From: Halalkaliarchaeum sp. AArc-CO
Lineage (GTDB): Archaea > Halobacteriota > Halobacteria > Halobacteriales > Haloferacaceae
Assembly (NCBI RefSeq): GCF_024972735.1
Contig: NZ_CP087723.1
Location: forward strand, 1,116,001-1,180,000
Direction of reading: 5' to 3'
Length of the DNA stretch: 64,000 nucleotides
Positions within the stretch are counted from its first letter, which is position 1; each line of letters opens with the position of its first letter. Positions 25,931 to 35,168 of the stretch are shown piece by piece. Made by a program: the position numbers and the translations under genes. Under the pieces are notes generated by a model. The model did no database searches. It worked only from the letters and a program-made list of their open reading frames with translations, and had not been told where the DNA came from.

Positions 25931-26755
25931 ATGGTATTAGATAACGTGAAACATAGCGCTGCGGACGGACCCCTCGGTGACATCGCGTATCTCGTCCGTT
26001 CCGACCACCGCGTTTCGGTACTCGTGGTGCTTTCGGACTGCCCACAGGGCAGAGACGAACTCTGCGAGAGGACCGACGTTTCGTCGTCAACGATTCGACG
26101 AACCCTGGGTGAGTTCGAAAAACGCTCCTGGGTCTGCAAGAACGGACACCAGTACGAAGCCACGCAACTGGGGTCGTTCATCGCCGAGGCGATGCAGGTG
26201 CTGATAGACCGGGTCGAAACGGAGCGAAAGCTGCGCGACGTCTGGCACTGGCTTCCCGAGGAATTCGGAGAGCTTTCCGTCGAAACGTGGCCGGATCTCC
26301 GGGTGACTGTCGCCGAACCCGACTTCCCGTATCGACCGATAAACCGGTTCGAGTCGCTTCTCCAGGGAACGACCCGGTTTCGCTGTCTCCGTCCCGAGGT
26401 CTCCCTGATGGAACCGTGCTTCGGGCTTCTCTTTCAACTGCTTGACGACGAAGCGAACATCACGCTGATCGACAGACGGGCGTGTCATGCGTACTTTCTT
26501 TCGACGTATCCCGAGCGGAGTGCAGAGATGATCCAACGGGACACGTTCACCGCCCTGGAGCACGACCGGCTTCCCTCACACGGCATCGGCCTTCTCGATG
26601 ACCGAGTTACCATCAGCTGCTTCGAGAAGGGCAGCGGGACGGTCCGGGCGTTGATCGACACCGATTCACAGGAGGTCCGAGAGTGGGCCGAATCCATCTA
26701 TGCGTCGTACAGGGCGGATGCCCGGCCGATAGACAGTCAACAGATCGTCGGATAA
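25931..26755 (+). CDS. Winged-helix regulator with FilR1-type C-terminal domain
   Basis: 274 aa. The N-terminal half is a winged helix: VLVVLSDCPQGRDELCERTDVSSSTIRRTLGEFEKRSWV (residues ~24-62) is a clear helix-turn-helix followed by a wing with YEATQLGSFI. The C-terminal half (from ~150, FRCLRPEVSLMEPCFGLLFQLL..., ending ISCFEKGSGTVRALIDTDSQEVREWAESIYASYR) matches the archaeal FilR1/DUF1724 effector domain common in haloarchaea. The ATG at 25931 gives the usual start with a short N-terminal tail; the frame is open to 25838. It is convergent with larC. Its target is unknown. Confidence 0.85.
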   Translation: MVLDNVKHSAADGPLGDIAYLVRSDHRVSVLVVLSDCPQGRDELCERTDVSSSTIRRTLGEFEKRSWVCKNGHQYEATQLGSFIAEAMQVLIDRVETERKLRDVWHWLPEEFGELSVETWPDLRVTVAEPDFPYRPINRFESLLQGTTRFRCLRPEVSLMEPCFGLLFQLLDDEANITLIDRRACHAYFLSTYPERSAEMIQRDTFTALEHDRLPSHGIGLLDDRVTISCFEKGSGTVRALIDTDSQEVREWAESIYASYRADARPIDSQQIVG

Positions 26756-26817
26756 CGATTCCAGTCGGTTCCAGTGACCTTCCGGGTTTCGGGACCCGAC
26801 CTGCCGCAGTTCCGTTG

Positions 26818-28044
26818 TCACCGCCGGGCGTCCGTCTCGACGCCGGCACGCCGCTCGGCTCGACGGACGACTTCCCGCGTCGCGAGCCCGGTCTCATCGG
26901 CGACAGCGGCGGCGTCGTCGTACTCGGCGCTCGCGTCGTACACCTCGCCGTCGACCGTGCTCGCGATCTTGACGCCGACCTCGTAGCTCTCGCCGTCGAT
27001 CTCCAGCTCGACAGTCTCGTGTCGCCTGTTTGCGACCCACCGGTGGCCGGCGCCGTGCTCCCGGACGCCGAGCGTCCCGGTCTCGATCGCGAGCGCGCGG
27101 GCCACCCGACGGGCGTCCCCCGGCCGGCAGATCACTTTCACCAGGTGGCCCGGACGAGATTTCTTCATCGTCGTCGACACCACCGAGACGTCGAGCGCCC
27201 CCGCCTCTCGAAGTCGCTCGTGGAGCCCCCCGAGCGTCTCCGGCGTCGCGTCGTCGAGGTTCGTCTCCAGGACGGTGATCTCCTCGCGCCGGAGCCGACC
27301 GGCCGCCGCTCCGATCACCGCTCGGAGCACGTTCGGTCGGTCGGTGAGGTCCGCGTCCCCGGCGCCGAACCCCGATCCGGTCACCGAAAGCTCCGGAAGC
27401 GTGTCGACCCCGTCGGCGAAGTGGGCGAGGATCGCCGCCCCCGTGGGGGTGAGGAGCTCCCGATCGACGGGACCGCCGACGAGTCGCCAGTCGGCACGCT
27501 CGGCCAGTTGGACGACCGCGGGTGCCGGAACCGGATACGTGCCGTGGCTCGTGGACACCTCCCCGCCGCCCGCAGAAACCGGTGTCGTCACGACGCGATC
27601 CGCTCGGAGATCCGCAAACAGTAGGCTGGCGCCGACGACGTCTGCGATCGCGTCGTCGGCGCCTACCTCGTGAAAGTGGACGTCGGTGACGTCGACGCCG
27701 TGGATCGCCGCCTCCGCCTCGGCGAGGAGCTCGAAGACCGAACGGGCGTCGCGCTCGACCTCCTTCGACAGGTTCAGGCCCTCGACGATTTCGACCACCT
27801 CGTCGTAGCTCCGCGAGGGGCCGTGTCCCTCCGCGTGCCCGGGGTCGGATTCGTCGTCGTGTTCCAGCAGGACGTCGACGGCGGTCGCCGTGACTCCCGA
27901 CTTCGTCACCCGGGAGACGTCATACTCGATCGGAAGCCGCTCCTCGACCGGGGCGAGTGCGTCACGGTCGGCCCCCGCCGCGAGCAGCGCACCGAGGATC
28001 ATGTCGCCGGCGGCGCCGGTCCGACCGTCGAACGCGAGTATCAT
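26818..28044 (-). CDS. larC: Nickel pincer cofactor biosynthesis protein LarC
   Basis: 408 aa LarC/DUF111 family. LarC inserts nickel to finish the pyridinium-dithio nickel-pincer cofactor first found in lactate racemase. Diagnostic features are the N-terminal MILAFDGRTGAAGDMILGALLAAG, FHEVGADDAIADVVG (residues ~111-125), LLTPTGAAILAHF and ETNLDDATPE(~239-248), plus a C-terminal ferredoxin-like domain with MKKSRPGHLVKVI. The start ATG overlaps the ileS stop by 4 nt, so it is translated from the ileS transcript. larA, larB and larE are not in this window. Which enzyme uses the cofactor here cannot be told. Confidence 0.93.
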   Translation of the reverse strand: MILAFDGRTGAAGDMILGALLAAGADRDALAPVEERLPIEYDVSRVTKSGVTATAVDVLLEHDDESDPGHAEGHGPSRSYDEVVEIVEGLNLSKEVERDARSVFELLAEAEAAIHGVDVTDVHFHEVGADDAIADVVGASLLFADLRADRVVTTPVSAGGGEVSTSHGTYPVPAPAVVQLAERADWRLVGGPVDRELLTPTGAAILAHFADGVDTLPELSVTGSGFGAGDADLTDRPNVLRAVIGAAAGRLRREEITVLETNLDDATPETLGGLHERLREAGALDVSVVSTTMKKSRPGHLVKVICRPGDARRVARALAIETGTLGVREHGAGHRWVANRRHETVELEIDGESYEVGVKIASTVDGEVYDASAEYDDAAAVADETGLATREVVRRAERRAGVETDARR

Positions 28045-31000
28045 GCCGTCGCGGCGACGCGCTCGACACCGATCGTGACGGTCACGCCCTCGACGTCCCA
28101 TTCCTCGGCGAGGTCATCCGCTTCATTCGGGGTGTCGAGCCACGCCTCGGTTCTGGTCTCCTCGGCGACGAACTCCAGGTGGCGATCGACCAGTTTTGCG
28201 ATCCGGTCGTCCTCGATTTCGAACCCGACGCGGATGGGCTCCTCGACGTCGAGATCCAGCTCCTTGCGCATCTCCTGGATCCGTCGGATCACGTCACGGG
28301 CGTAGCCTTCCGCCTCGATCTCCTCGGTGAGCGTGGTGTCGACGTAGACGGTGCCCCCGTCGAAGTCGGCCGCCGAGACGTTTTCCGGCGGTTCGGCGAC
28401 GTACTCGACCATCTCCTCGTCGAGTTCGACCATCTCACCGTCGATTTCGACACCCGACTCTATCTCCTCCCGCGTGGCGCCGTCGACCGTCTCCATCACT
28501 GACTGTGCGTCCGCTCCGAACGCCGGGCCGATTGCGCCCATCTGTGGTTCGGCGCGCTCGATCAGTTCGTCGAACGTCCCCACCACCTCGATCCGTCGGG
28601 CGTTGACCCGCTCTTCGAGAAGCTCCGAAAGCGACGCGACCGCCTCCCGGACCGCCTCGGTCTCGCTTTGGACGACGACCCGGGTGACCGGCCACCGGAG
28701 CTTCCGCCCGCCCTGCTGTCGGGCGGTCGCGGCTGCCTCCTCGACGCGTCGGAGGACCTCGATCTCGCCTTCGAGTTCGGGGTCGTGCCAGCCGTCGTCG
28801 GGCGTCGGATACGACAGGGCGTGCACCGTCGTCTCGCGCCCGTCGAGCGTCTGGTACATCCGTTCGGTGAGGTACGGGACGAACGGCGCCAGCAGGCGAA
28901 TCGTCTCCGAGAGCACGGTTACGAGCGTGGCGTACGCCCCCCGCTTGCTTGCGGAATCGGACTCTTCCCACATCCGCTCGCGGACTGCCTTCACGTAAAA
29001 GCGGGAGACGTCCTGGGTGACGAACTCCACGACGGCGTTGAGTGCGTCGTGGGGAGCGTACTCCTCCCAGGCGTCTTCGACCTCGCCTTCGAGTGATTGT
29101 AGCCGGGAGAGTACCCACAGATCGACGGTCAAGAGATCGACATCTTCCCCGAGAGCGTCCGGTCCCGACTCCGGAAGCTGGAGGTCGGCCACGTCGTAGC
29201 CGTCGAGTCGCATGTACGGCAGCGGGAAGCGGAACACGTTCCAGAAAATGTTCAGCTTCCGCTCGGTCTCCGAGAGGCCGTCCCACTCGAAGGCGAGATC
29301 CTCGCCGTGCTGGTTGTGCGACAGCAGATACGCTCTGAGGGGATCCCGACCGGCCCGGTCGATCGCCTCTTCGGGTGTGACGATGTTCCCCAGCGACTTC
29401 GACATCTTCCGGCCGTCGCTGTCGTTGGCGAACCCGTGCATCAAAACGCGTTCGTAGGGAATCTCGCCCATCGCGGCCGTCCCCATCCCCAGCTGGGACC
29501 AGAACCACCCCCGTGTCTGGTCGTGTGCTTCGATGATGAGGTCGGCGGGCCACAGTTCCTCGAACGCCTCGGTCTCGCCCGGATAGCCGAGGGTTCCCCA
29601 CGTGGCCACCGACGAATCGAGCCAGACGTCGAACACGTCTGGGATGCGCTGGTAGGTGGTCTCGCCTTCGGTGATCGTGATGTCGTCGACCGTCGGTCGG
29701 TGGAGGTCCACCTCGTCTGGATCGACATCCTGGTCAGCTCGGTTTGCAAGCTCCTCGCGGGAGCCGATCACGATGACGTCGTCCCCGTCGGGATCGATCG
29801 TCTCGACCTCGAGCCGTTCGGGGTCGCCTTCCGGCACCCAGATCGGGATCGGGATCCCCCAGTAGCGCTGTCTGGAGACGTTCCAGTCTGGGGCGTCCTC
29901 GATGAAATCCCGGAAGCGATTGTCCCGTGCCCACTGGGGGTGCCACTCCGACTGCTCCATGTTCTCCAGGAGGTCGTCCTTGATGTCGGTAATCGAGATG
30001 AACCACTGGTCGGTAACGAGCTGGACAATCCCGGTGTCACACCGCCAACAATGGCCGTAGGAGTGCTCGTACGTCTCGTCGGCCAGAAGCAGCCCCTTCC
30101 CGTCGAGGTCCGCCCGGATCCCCTCGTTGGCGTCGCGGACGAACTCGCCGGCGTAGTCGCCGGCCAATTCTGTGAACTTGCCGTCTGGACCCACTGGACA
30201 GAATATCTCGAGATCGAGCTCCTGTCCGCGCTCGAAGTCCTCCTCGCCGTGTCCGGGTGCAGAGTGTACGAGTCCCGTCCGATCGGCTTCCACGTAGTCG
30301 GCGAGATAAACGGTCCCGGCCCCTTCGAAGTCGGGGTGGTCGGGCACCTCATCCGACAGCGGATGGTCGTACTCCCAGCCGACGAGGTCGGCGCCGTCGA
30401 ACTCCTCGCGAACCTCGTAGGAGTCGTATCGCCCCTTCCGAAGCACGTCCTCGACGCACGATTCGGCGACGTACAGGAGTTCAGTTTCACCGTCAGTCGT
30501 CGCCTCGACAGCCTGGTAGGTGAGCTCCTCCCCGACCGCGACGAACGTGTTCCCGGGGATCGTCCACGGCGTCGTCGTCCAGATGACGAGATATCCCTCG
30601 CGACCGGACAGGGGGAACTTCACGTAGATCGAGGGATCCTCGACCTCTTCGTACTCGACCTCGTTGTTTGCAAGCGCCGTCTCACACCGGGGACACTGCG
30701 AGATCGAACGCTTCCCGCGCTCGACGAGCCCGCGTTCGGCCACCTGCTGGAACCCCCACCAGGCGGCCTCCATGTACTCCGGCGACACTGTCTTGTACGG
30801 GTCCTCCCAGTCCATCCAGGCGCCGATCGACTGGAAGTCTTCGTTCATCGCCTCGAGGTTACGCTCGGCGAACGACTTGCACTCCTCGATGAACGCCTCC
30901 ATCCCGTACTCTTCGATGTCGCGCTTCGACTCGAATCCGAGTTCCTCCTCGACTTTCACCTCGATCGGCAGGCCGTGCATGTCGTATCCCGGTCGGTCGG

Positions 31001-31238
31001 TGACGTCGTAGCCGCTCATCCGCTTGTACCGGATGACGGCGTCCTTCAGGGTCTTGTTCCAGGCGGTTCCGAGATGCATCTGGCCGCTGGTGTACGGCGG
31101 GCCGTCGACGAAAAAGAAGGCGGGGTCGTCGGCGTGAGCCTCCTTTGCCGCCTCGTAGGCGTCGTGTTCCTCCCAGTACGACTCGACCGCGGGCTCGACG
31201 TCCGCGGGCGTGTACTGGTCCTCGACTGTGTCGTCCAT
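28041..31238 (-). CDS. ileS: Isoleucyl-tRNA synthetase
   Basis: 1065 aa class I synthetase. The HIGH-type signature is PPYTSGQMHLGTAWNK (residues ~49-64) and the KMSKS loop is GRKMSKSLGN. A CP1 editing domain lies between, with WTTTPWTIPGN, and a SQCPRCETAL zinc motif is present. The long C-terminal anticodon-binding region matches archaeal/eukaryal-type IleRS. The ATG at 31238 (MDDTVEDQYTPADVEPAVESYW) fits the family start; an upstream in-frame start exists at 31268. Charges tRNA-Ile in the cytoplasm. Confidence 0.98.
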   Translation of the reverse strand: MDDTVEDQYTPADVEPAVESYWEEHDAYEAAKEAHADDPAFFFVDGPPYTSGQMHLGTAWNKTLKDAVIRYKRMSGYDVTDRPGYDMHGLPIEVKVEEELGFESKRDIEEYGMEAFIEECKSFAERNLEAMNEDFQSIGAWMDWEDPYKTVSPEYMEAAWWGFQQVAERGLVERGKRSISQCPRCETALANNEVEYEEVEDPSIYVKFPLSGREGYLVIWTTTPWTIPGNTFVAVGEELTYQAVEATTDGETELLYVAESCVEDVLRKGRYDSYEVREEFDGADLVGWEYDHPLSDEVPDHPDFEGAGTVYLADYVEADRTGLVHSAPGHGEEDFERGQELDLEIFCPVGPDGKFTELAGDYAGEFVRDANEGIRADLDGKGLLLADETYEHSYGHCWRCDTGIVQLVTDQWFISITDIKDDLLENMEQSEWHPQWARDNRFRDFIEDAPDWNVSRQRYWGIPIPIWVPEGDPERLEVETIDPDGDDVIVIGSREELANRADQDVDPDEVDLHRPTVDDITITEGETTYQRIPDVFDVWLDSSVATWGTLGYPGETEAFEELWPADLIIEAHDQTRGWFWSQLGMGTAAMGEIPYERVLMHGFANDSDGRKMSKSLGNIVTPEEAIDRAGRDPLRAYLLSHNQHGEDLAFEWDGLSETERKLNIFWNVFRFPLPYMRLDGYDVADLQLPESGPDALGEDVDLLTVDLWVLSRLQSLEGEVEDAWEEYAPHDALNAVVEFVTQDVSRFYVKAVRERMWEESDSASKRGAYATLVTVLSETIRLLAPFVPYLTERMYQTLDGRETTVHALSYPTPDDGWHDPELEGEIEVLRRVEEAAATARQQGGRKLRWPVTRVVVQSETEAVREAVASLSELLEERVNARRIEVVGTFDELIERAEPQMGAIGPAFGADAQSVMETVDGATREEIESGVEIDGEMVELDEEMVEYVAEPPENVSAADFDGGTVYVDTTLTEEIEAEGYARDVIRRIQEMRKELDLDVEEPIRVGFEIEDDRIAKLVDRHLEFVAEETRTEAWLDTPNEADDLAEEWDVEGVTVTIGVERVAATA

Positions 31239-31324
31239 ACCTGTTTCGTATAGACCGGTATATATCAAAACGGTGGTCCCGTGGCGCCGGCACCCCGCGA
31301 GCGTTCCTCGGGGTCACAATGCTG

Positions 31325-31783
31325 CTATCCGAAATCCGGGAGGTCGTCCGGGGCGTCGTAGGCGGCCTCCCAGTCGATGTACTCCTCCTTGAGGACCTCA
31401 CAGACGATCTGTCCGAGTTCGGTGAGCCCCGCGTTGATGCCGGAAACGGTTCCCCAGGAATCGAGATCCGGATGCAGGTCGCGGTGTTTCCAGTCTTCCG
31501 GGAGTCCAGGGGCGTGATACCCGACGCGATCGGCGAAGTCGTCCCAAAAGAAGTCGTACTCCCGTATCAACCCCAGATCGAGGACGATCTGCCACTCCGG
31601 TTCGGTCAGGTCGCTGGAGGCGGCCCATTCCTCGAAGGCGTCCTCCCAGGCACCCTCCCGGAGGAGCTGTTCGAGTTCGGTCCGGCGGTAGTCGGTGTCG
31701 CCGACGATCTCCGCGTCGTCGTACTGGTTTGGATCGATCTCTTCGAGTTCGGGCGGTTCCGGGGGTTCGACGTCGAGAGTCAT
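31325..31783 (-). CDS. Conserved haloarchaeal hypothetical protein
   Basis: 152 aa, very acidic, with no signal peptide or membrane span. An N-terminal Pro/Glu-rich tail (VEPPEPPELEEIDPNQYDD) precedes a helical region with many Trp (WEDAFEEWAAS, WQIVLDLGLIREYDFFWDDF, DWKHRDLHPDLDSWGTVSGINAGLTELGQIVCEVL). I do not recognise a characterised family. ATG 31783 is preferred over an open start at 31807. It precedes ileS on the same strand with ~86 bp between, and diverges from the HtrA gene. Confidence 0.7.
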   Translation of the reverse strand: MTLDVEPPEPPELEEIDPNQYDDAEIVGDTDYRRTELEQLLREGAWEDAFEEWAASSDLTEPEWQIVLDLGLIREYDFFWDDFADRVGYHAPGLPEDWKHRDLHPDLDSWGTVSGINAGLTELGQIVCEVLKEEYIDWEAAYDAPDDLPDFG

Positions 31784-31894
31784 ACCGTCCAGTGGGTTCC
31801 GAGACACTAAAAGACGGTCGCCAGGGACGGATCTCGGGGGAATCCCTACCGGTCTCGGGCGAGGATTTACCCGCTACGAGTACGATGAGAGCAC

Positions 31895-33004
31895 ATGAAA
31901 AATACCCGACGGGGGTTCCTCGCTACGGCCGGCACGGTTGCGATCGCAGGCTGTACGAGCCCGGCGACCGAAATCGGCCCGGACGACGATCCGAACGGGA
32001 ACGAATCGGCCACCGGCGAGGGCAACCTAACGGAGGTGGCCGACGAAGGGGACGACTCGGAGACGTACACGGCCGTCGCCGAGAGCGTCTCGCAATCCGT
32101 TGTCAGGGTACAGATTTACGAGGACGGAATCGAGGCGGGCCAGGGATCGGGGTTCCTCCACCGCGGCCACGTCGTCACGAACGAACACGTGGTCTACGGC
32201 GGCGACACCGTTCGGTTGCAGTACGCCGATGGTGCCTGGTACGAGGCTGACATCGTCGGAACGGATCCGTACAGCGATCTGGCGGTACTATCGCCCGGGC
32301 GGGACCTGGAAGCGGCTGCAGCTCCGTCCGAACTGGAACTGGTCGACCGGACCCCGGACATCGGGACTGAAGTACTGGCGTTCGGCGCACCGTTCGGGCT
32401 CGGGGGCTCGGTGACCCAGGGCATCATAAGCGGTCGGAACCGGTCACTACCAGCACCGAACGACTACCAGATCCCGGACGCGGTCCAGACTGACGCCGCG
32501 GTGAATCCGGGCAACAGCGGGGGCCCCCTCGTCACGCTCGATCAGGAGGTCGCCGGCGTGGTTACTGCGACACGCGGGGAGAACGTCGGGTTCGCGGTGT
32601 CGGCGCCGCTTTCCGACCGTATCGTTCCGTCGCTCATCGAGGACGGCGAGTACGAACACTCCCGACTGGGCGTACAGGTCCGACCGGTCACGCCAACGGT
32701 CGCGGAGGTGAACGACCTCGAGGAGGTTCGCGGCGTCTACGTCGTCGAAGTTGTTTCGGACGGGCCTGCCGACGGGGTTCTCGAAGGGGCGACTGACTCC
32801 GAGACGGTCGGTGGGCAGTCGATCCCGACCGGCGGGGACGTGATCGTCGGTTTCGAGGACACCGAGATCGCCACGAACGAGGACCTCGCGCGGTTCCTGG
32901 CGCTCGAGACGTCCCCGGGCGAAACGATCGACGTGCACGTGATCCGCGACGGCGAACGCGTGACCGAATCGCTCACGCTGGGCACCCGCCCCCCGGCACG
33001 GTAG
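31895..33004 (+). CDS. HtrA/DegP-like trypsin-family serine protease, Tat lipoprotein
   Basis: 369 aa. A twin-arginine signal (NTRRGFLATAG) ends in the lipobox AIAGC with Cys20, so it is probably exported by Tat and lipid-anchored outside. The trypsin-like S1C domain carries His98 (VVTNEHVV), Asp128 (PYSDLAVL) and Ser208 (NPGNSGGPLV) as the catalytic triad. A single C-terminal PDZ domain follows from about residue 255 (GVQVRPVTPTVAEVNDLEEVRGVYVVEVV). It likely degrades or refolds misfolded surface proteins. An acidic Asp/Glu/Asn-rich linker follows the lipid-anchored Cys. Start ATG 31895. It stands alone. Confidence 0.95.
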   Translation: MKNTRRGFLATAGTVAIAGCTSPATEIGPDDDPNGNESATGEGNLTEVADEGDDSETYTAVAESVSQSVVRVQIYEDGIEAGQGSGFLHRGHVVTNEHVVYGGDTVRLQYADGAWYEADIVGTDPYSDLAVLSPGRDLEAAAAPSELELVDRTPDIGTEVLAFGAPFGLGGSVTQGIISGRNRSLPAPNDYQIPDAVQTDAAVNPGNSGGPLVTLDQEVAGVVTATRGENVGFAVSAPLSDRIVPSLIEDGEYEHSRLGVQVRPVTPTVAEVNDLEEVRGVYVVEVVSDGPADGVLEGATDSETVGGQSIPTGGDVIVGFEDTEIATNEDLARFLALETSPGETIDVHVIRDGERVTESLTLGTRPPAR

Positions 33005-33032
33005 GCGGCGTCGATTTCCGGGCGAAACGGCG

Positions 33033-33518
33033 TCACTCAGATTCGAGCCTGTCGACGACGTCTTCGAGTTGTCGCCGGCGCTCCGCTTTCGCCCGGTCGC
33101 GAAGCGACTCCTCTTCCGTCGTCGGACACTCGAGGTTCGGGACCGGCGTCGGAACACCGTCGTCGTCGAGCGCGACGAACGTAAAAAACGAGGTAGTAGT
33201 TTGCCGTCGTTCGTCCGTTCGGGGATCCTCAGCCCGGACCTCTACGCGAACGTCGAGACTCGTCCGTCCGGTGTTGAACACGTAGCCTTCGATGATGGCG
33301 ACCTCGCCCAGATCGATCGGACTGATAAAGTCGACGTGGTCCATCGAGGCGGTCACTACGCCCCGGTTTGCGAACCGCATCGCCGCGATTGCGCCACAGA
33401 CGTCCATCCAGTGGAGCACGACGCCGCCGAGTGCCCGTCCATAGGTGTTGGTGTCGTTCGGCAGCAGGATCTCGGTCATCTCCGTGTGTGACTCCGCGAG
33501 TGTTGCCGTCTCGTCCAT
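33033..33518 (-). CDS. Hotdog-fold acyl-CoA thioesterase
   Basis: 161 aa. TEILLPNDTNTYGRALGGVVLHWMDVCGAIAAMRFANRGVVTASMDHVDFISPIDLGEVAIIEG is the YciA/BACH-type thioesterase pattern: the conserved N-D-x-N at ~21-24, GG-x-x-L-x-W-M-D helix, and D-x-V-x-F-x-x-P-I strand. The C-terminus adds a charged helix (RDRAKAERRRQLEDVVDRLESE). It hydrolyses acyl-CoA to free acid and CoA; chain length is unknown. ATG 33518 chosen over 33545. Convergent with the HtrA gene. Confidence 0.92.
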   Translation of the reverse strand: MDETATLAESHTEMTEILLPNDTNTYGRALGGVVLHWMDVCGAIAAMRFANRGVVTASMDHVDFISPIDLGEVAIIEGYVFNTGRTSLDVRVEVRAEDPRTDERRQTTTSFFTFVALDDDGVPTPVPNLECPTTEEESLRDRAKAERRRQLEDVVDRLESE

Positions 33519-33598
33519 GCTGTAAACTTTCGAGGACGGACGCAAGAAAGTAGGCGTCGGCGGGTGGGATCCACCTAGCCTGCCGTGGCCCGTGGGAG

Positions 33599-34231
33599 CT
33601 ACTGCTCGTCGGATTCGTCGTCGGGGTCGTCGGGATCCAGATCACCCAACTCCTCGGAGGGGTCGTTTCCGAACGGTCCGTCGTCGAACGTGTCTCCTCC
33701 GAACTCTTCCTCGCCGAACTCCCCGAACTCCTCGTGGTCGTCGAACGGATCACCGGCCTCTCCGAAGGGGTCTCCGCCGGGCATTCCCTCCTCGTCGCCA
33801 GCCGGGGCGAGTTCCTCCGGGGGACGCCCCGCCTCGTCGATGATCTCGTCGCTTACGGTGATCGTACAGTCGACCCTGACCGCGAGCGCGATCGCATCGC
33901 TCGGGCGCGCGTCGAAGACGAACGGCTCTGGTTCCCCGTTTTCGTATCGCTGTGCGTCCACTTTCGCATAGAAGGTTCCGTCCGAGAGGTCGTCGATCCG
34001 GATCCCGTCGACCGCGCCGCCGAACTCGGTGACCATCTCGACCATCAGGTCGTGTGTCAGCGGCCGTTCGAACGGCTCCCCAGAGAGGGCGAGACGGATC
34101 GAGTCGGCCTGGTCGTGCGTGACAAATATCGGCAAGTACTCCTCGCGGACGTCGAGCACGATCGCCGGAATACGGCTCCCTTCGGGGCCGAGTCCGACGC
34201 CGATCCCTTCCACTTCGGCCTCGTGGTCCAT
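33599..34231 (-). CDS. Bifunctional nuclease (BFN) family protein
   Basis: 210 aa. Residues ~1-130 form a BFN/DUF151 domain: IPAIVLDVREEYLPIFVTHDQADSIRLALSGEPFERPLTHDLMVEM, then FYAKVDAQRYENGEPEPFVFDARPSDAIALAVRVDCTITVSDEII. R-P-S-D-A-I-A-L-A is the family hallmark. Plant and archaeal members have been tied to RNase/DNase activity and stress response. The C-terminal ~65 residues are an unusually acidic tail rich in Asp, Glu, Phe and Gly, likely disordered. Start ATG 34231; an AT-rich TATA-like cttcatact (minus strand) lies just upstream. Confidence 0.9.
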   Translation of the reverse strand: MDHEAEVEGIGVGLGPEGSRIPAIVLDVREEYLPIFVTHDQADSIRLALSGEPFERPLTHDLMVEMVTEFGGAVDGIRIDDLSDGTFYAKVDAQRYENGEPEPFVFDARPSDAIALAVRVDCTITVSDEIIDEAGRPPEELAPAGDEEGMPGGDPFGEAGDPFDDHEEFGEFGEEEFGGDTFDDGPFGNDPSEELGDLDPDDPDDESDEQ

Positions 34232-34305
34232 GTTCCCGACTTGGGCAGGGAAGTATGAATAGCTGTTCCCCGCAGACCGAAACGCATCAGCCGTGTCGCC
34301 CCCTG

Positions 34306-35064
34306 TCAGGGCCAGCCGTACCGCGACCCGAGATACTGGATCGCGAACACTGCAAGGAGAACACTCAACCCGCCGAGGAAGAACACGACCCCTGGCGGCA
34401 GCGCGGAGAACGTTCCCTCCGCGAGGGCCGACACCTGATCGGCCGCAGTCGTGTAAAACTCGGCGTCCTCGGCGGCACGTTCGGCGACCTCTTCTGCTTC
34501 CGGAACCGGCGTCTCTTCGGGTGCCGGCGTCTCAGTCGGTTCCTCTTCGGGCTCTTCGGCGACCGCAGGCCCGACGTCGTCGTCGGCGGTATCGACGTCG
34601 TCGACGGTCGGCACGATGCCGGGGGGATCGGTCGCGAGCATCGCGTGGGCGACGGCGCTCGCGGCCGCGAGCGCCCCGATCCCGCCGAGCAGCCGGGTGA
34701 GGGCCGTCTTCAACCCGGTGCTTTCGGCTTCTCGCCCGGCGAAAAGCACCAGCGGTTGATCCGACGGCGCGTACACGTTCATCTCTCTGCCTTTCTCGGA
34801 GTACACCGTGTCGACGACGTCGACGAGGTCGGCGTCTTCGAGTTTACCGATGTGGTACTGCGTGTTCTGGAGGGTGGTGTCGACCCGGTCGGAGAGTTCG
34901 GAGGGCGTCCCCGGTTCCTCGTGCATTTCGGTGAGCAGGGCGCGGGCGGTGTCAGAGGAGAGCGCAGCGATCAGGTCGTCGGCGTCGTCGCTGTTGACGC
35001 CGACGACGCGGGGGTCTCCGTCCGACGGCTGTGGGTCGGTGCGGGAGGGCAACAGCCGGGACAT
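34306..35064 (-). CDS. Membrane-anchored winged-helix (ArsR-type) regulator
   Basis: 252 aa. Residues ~20-100 are an ArsR-type winged helix (IAALSSDTARALLTEMHEEPGTPSELSDRVDTTLQNTQYHIGKLEDADLVDVV, with KGREMNVYAPSDQPLVLFAG as the wing). A hydrophobic stretch follows (LLGGIGALAAASAVAHAML, ~129-147), then an acidic Pro/Glu-rich linker and a final membrane helix (VVFFLGGLSVLLAVFAIQYLG, ~224-244). So a DNA-binding head is tied to the membrane by two spans. The ATG at 35064 fits the family start. It diverges from the SLC13-type transporter gene and is a candidate regulator of it. Confidence 0.85.
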   Translation of the reverse strand: MSRLLPSRTDPQPSDGDPRVVGVNSDDADDLIAALSSDTARALLTEMHEEPGTPSELSDRVDTTLQNTQYHIGKLEDADLVDVVDTVYSEKGREMNVYAPSDQPLVLFAGREAESTGLKTALTRLLGGIGALAAASAVAHAMLATDPPGIVPTVDDVDTADDDVGPAVAEEPEEEPTETPAPEETPVPEAEEVAERAAEDAEFYTTAADQVSALAEGTFSALPPGVVFFLGGLSVLLAVFAIQYLGSRYGWP

Positions 35065-35136
35065 ACCCGACCGGAGGAGACGGGGGTACACAAATCTTCT
35101 CCCTTTTTGCGCCCGCTCGGCGCCTTTTCCCGGTAT

Positions 35137-35150
35137 TAATTTATATATTT
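35137..35150 (+). promoter_or_regulatory. TATA box of SLC13-type transporter gene
   Basis: taatttatatattt is centred about 24-25 nt before the GTG at 35169, a strong leaderless-type haloarchaeal promoter in the divergent gap with the winged-helix regulator. Confidence 0.6.
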
Positions 35151-35168
35151 CCGGGAGAGAATCGGCGT

